A DNA stretch of 61,317 nt from Oscillospiraceae bacterium (GTDB taxonomy: Bacteria; Bacillota; Clostridia; Oscillospirales; Ruminococcaceae), in assembly GCA_018110905.1 (NCBI GenBank), contig JAGBAZ010000004.1, positions 1 through 61,317 of the forward strand, read 5' to 3'. Shown here in pieces: positions 61,177 through 61,317 of this stretch (position 1 is the first letter of the stretch; every line of letters begins with the position of its first letter). The translations under genes and the position numbers were made by a program. The notes beneath the pieces are model-generated. The model searched no databases. It was not told the origin of the DNA and was given only the letters and a program-made list of their open reading frames with translations.

Positions 61177-61317
61177 TTGATATGCACCCCAAAAGTTAGA
61201 CACTTTTGGAGGTGCATATTTTTATGGCAAAAAGAGGAGAAGAGCAGAAAAGATATAGTGCAGAATTAAAGATAAGTGCTATACTGGATATGCGAGAACA
61301 CAAATTAGGATATAACG
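61177..61317 (+). mobile_element. Left end of an IS3-family (IS150-like) element, truncated by the window
   Basis: Begins with the IS3-type terminal sequence TGATATGCACCCCAAAAG then TTAGACA. A near-perfect hairpin (61181-61217) pairs this end with the ribosome binding site of the transposase gene (GGAGGTGCATA), which would hide it when transcription enters from outside. Confidence 0.85.
61224..61317 (+). CDS. IS3-family transposase OrfA, partial (N-terminus)
   Basis: The first 31 residues (MAKRGEEQKRYSAELKISAI and on) match the start of an IS3-type HTH OrfA. The ATG follows GGAGGT by 9 bases. The rest lies beyond the window. Confidence 0.82.
   Translation, partial: MAKRGEEQKRYSAELKISAILDMREHKLGYN

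Overview
The window looks like the chromosome of an anaerobic, low-to-mid GC Gram-positive bacterium of the class Clostridia, probably an Oscillospiraceae/Ruminococcaceae-type gut anaerobe. This rests on strong AGGAGG ribosome binding sites with frequent TTG starts, a T-box leader on leuS, a trimeric NADH-linked [FeFe] hydrogenase, a superoxide reductase, acetate kinase, and genes typical of spore-formers (tepA-ylzJ-ftsK order, a PdaA-type deacetylase). The genus is not resolved. It is ordinary core chromosome with a few mobile or accessory insertions, and no phage, CRISPR array, rRNA or tRNA gene was seen.

Layout. 1-120: probable left end of an IS200/IS605-like element, on the minus strand. 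172-5813: small accessory genes (YwaF-like membrane protein, flavin-reductase-fold protein, papain-like hydrolase, zinc ribbon, DUF3810 protease, PepV-type dipeptidase) with a palindrome-rich gap at 2490-2953. 6031-8065: pseudouridine catabolism (HTH-PfkB kinase plus PsuG). 8348-9715: FAD protein. 10074-14214: hydCBA hydrogenase operon preceded by two Rex-like operators. 14307-17944: AEC transporter, rsmA, a DUF4430 lipoprotein and a Sel1-repeat protein. 18187-26992: a long plus-strand run tepA-ylzJ-uppP-ftsK-(REP transposase)-ftsY-yhbY-nadD-(lipoprotein)-yqeK-rsfS. 27053-32058: AT-rich NERD gene, leucine T-box, leuS, M29 aminopeptidase. 32115-34513: BlaI-type repressor with an unusual M56-M23 fusion protease. 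34691-45368: transporter, three peptidase or phosphate-transport genes, PdaA and two uncharacterised envelope proteins. 45480-48224: divergent rnj and rnhA. 48275-56118: minus-strand housekeeping run gdpP-rplI-dnaB-tilS-hpt-ftsH. 56275-58865: ackA divergent from tmcAL. 59105-61147: nifS-nifU-superoxide reductase, cut off at its terminator by an IS3-family element that runs out of the window.

How the genes work together. The hydrogenase, acetate kinase and Rex-like sites fit a fermentative redox economy in which NADH and ferredoxin electrons are released as H2 and ATP is made from acetyl phosphate. The Fe-S scaffold genes next to superoxide reductase fit protection and repair of oxygen-sensitive clusters. 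Peptidases (PepV, M20, M3, M29) and PsuK/PsuG suggest use of peptides and RNA-derived nucleosides.

The least ordinary signals are repeats and regulation: a GTAG-footed palindrome family present both between genes and inside the coding sequence of the REP-type transposase; two other intergenic repeat families; an excess of GTGCTCAAA, whose core also builds terminator stems; and the BlaI/M56-M23 pair with two dyads overlapping its own promoter. All functional statements are from sequence reading and family knowledge only; no database search was possible.
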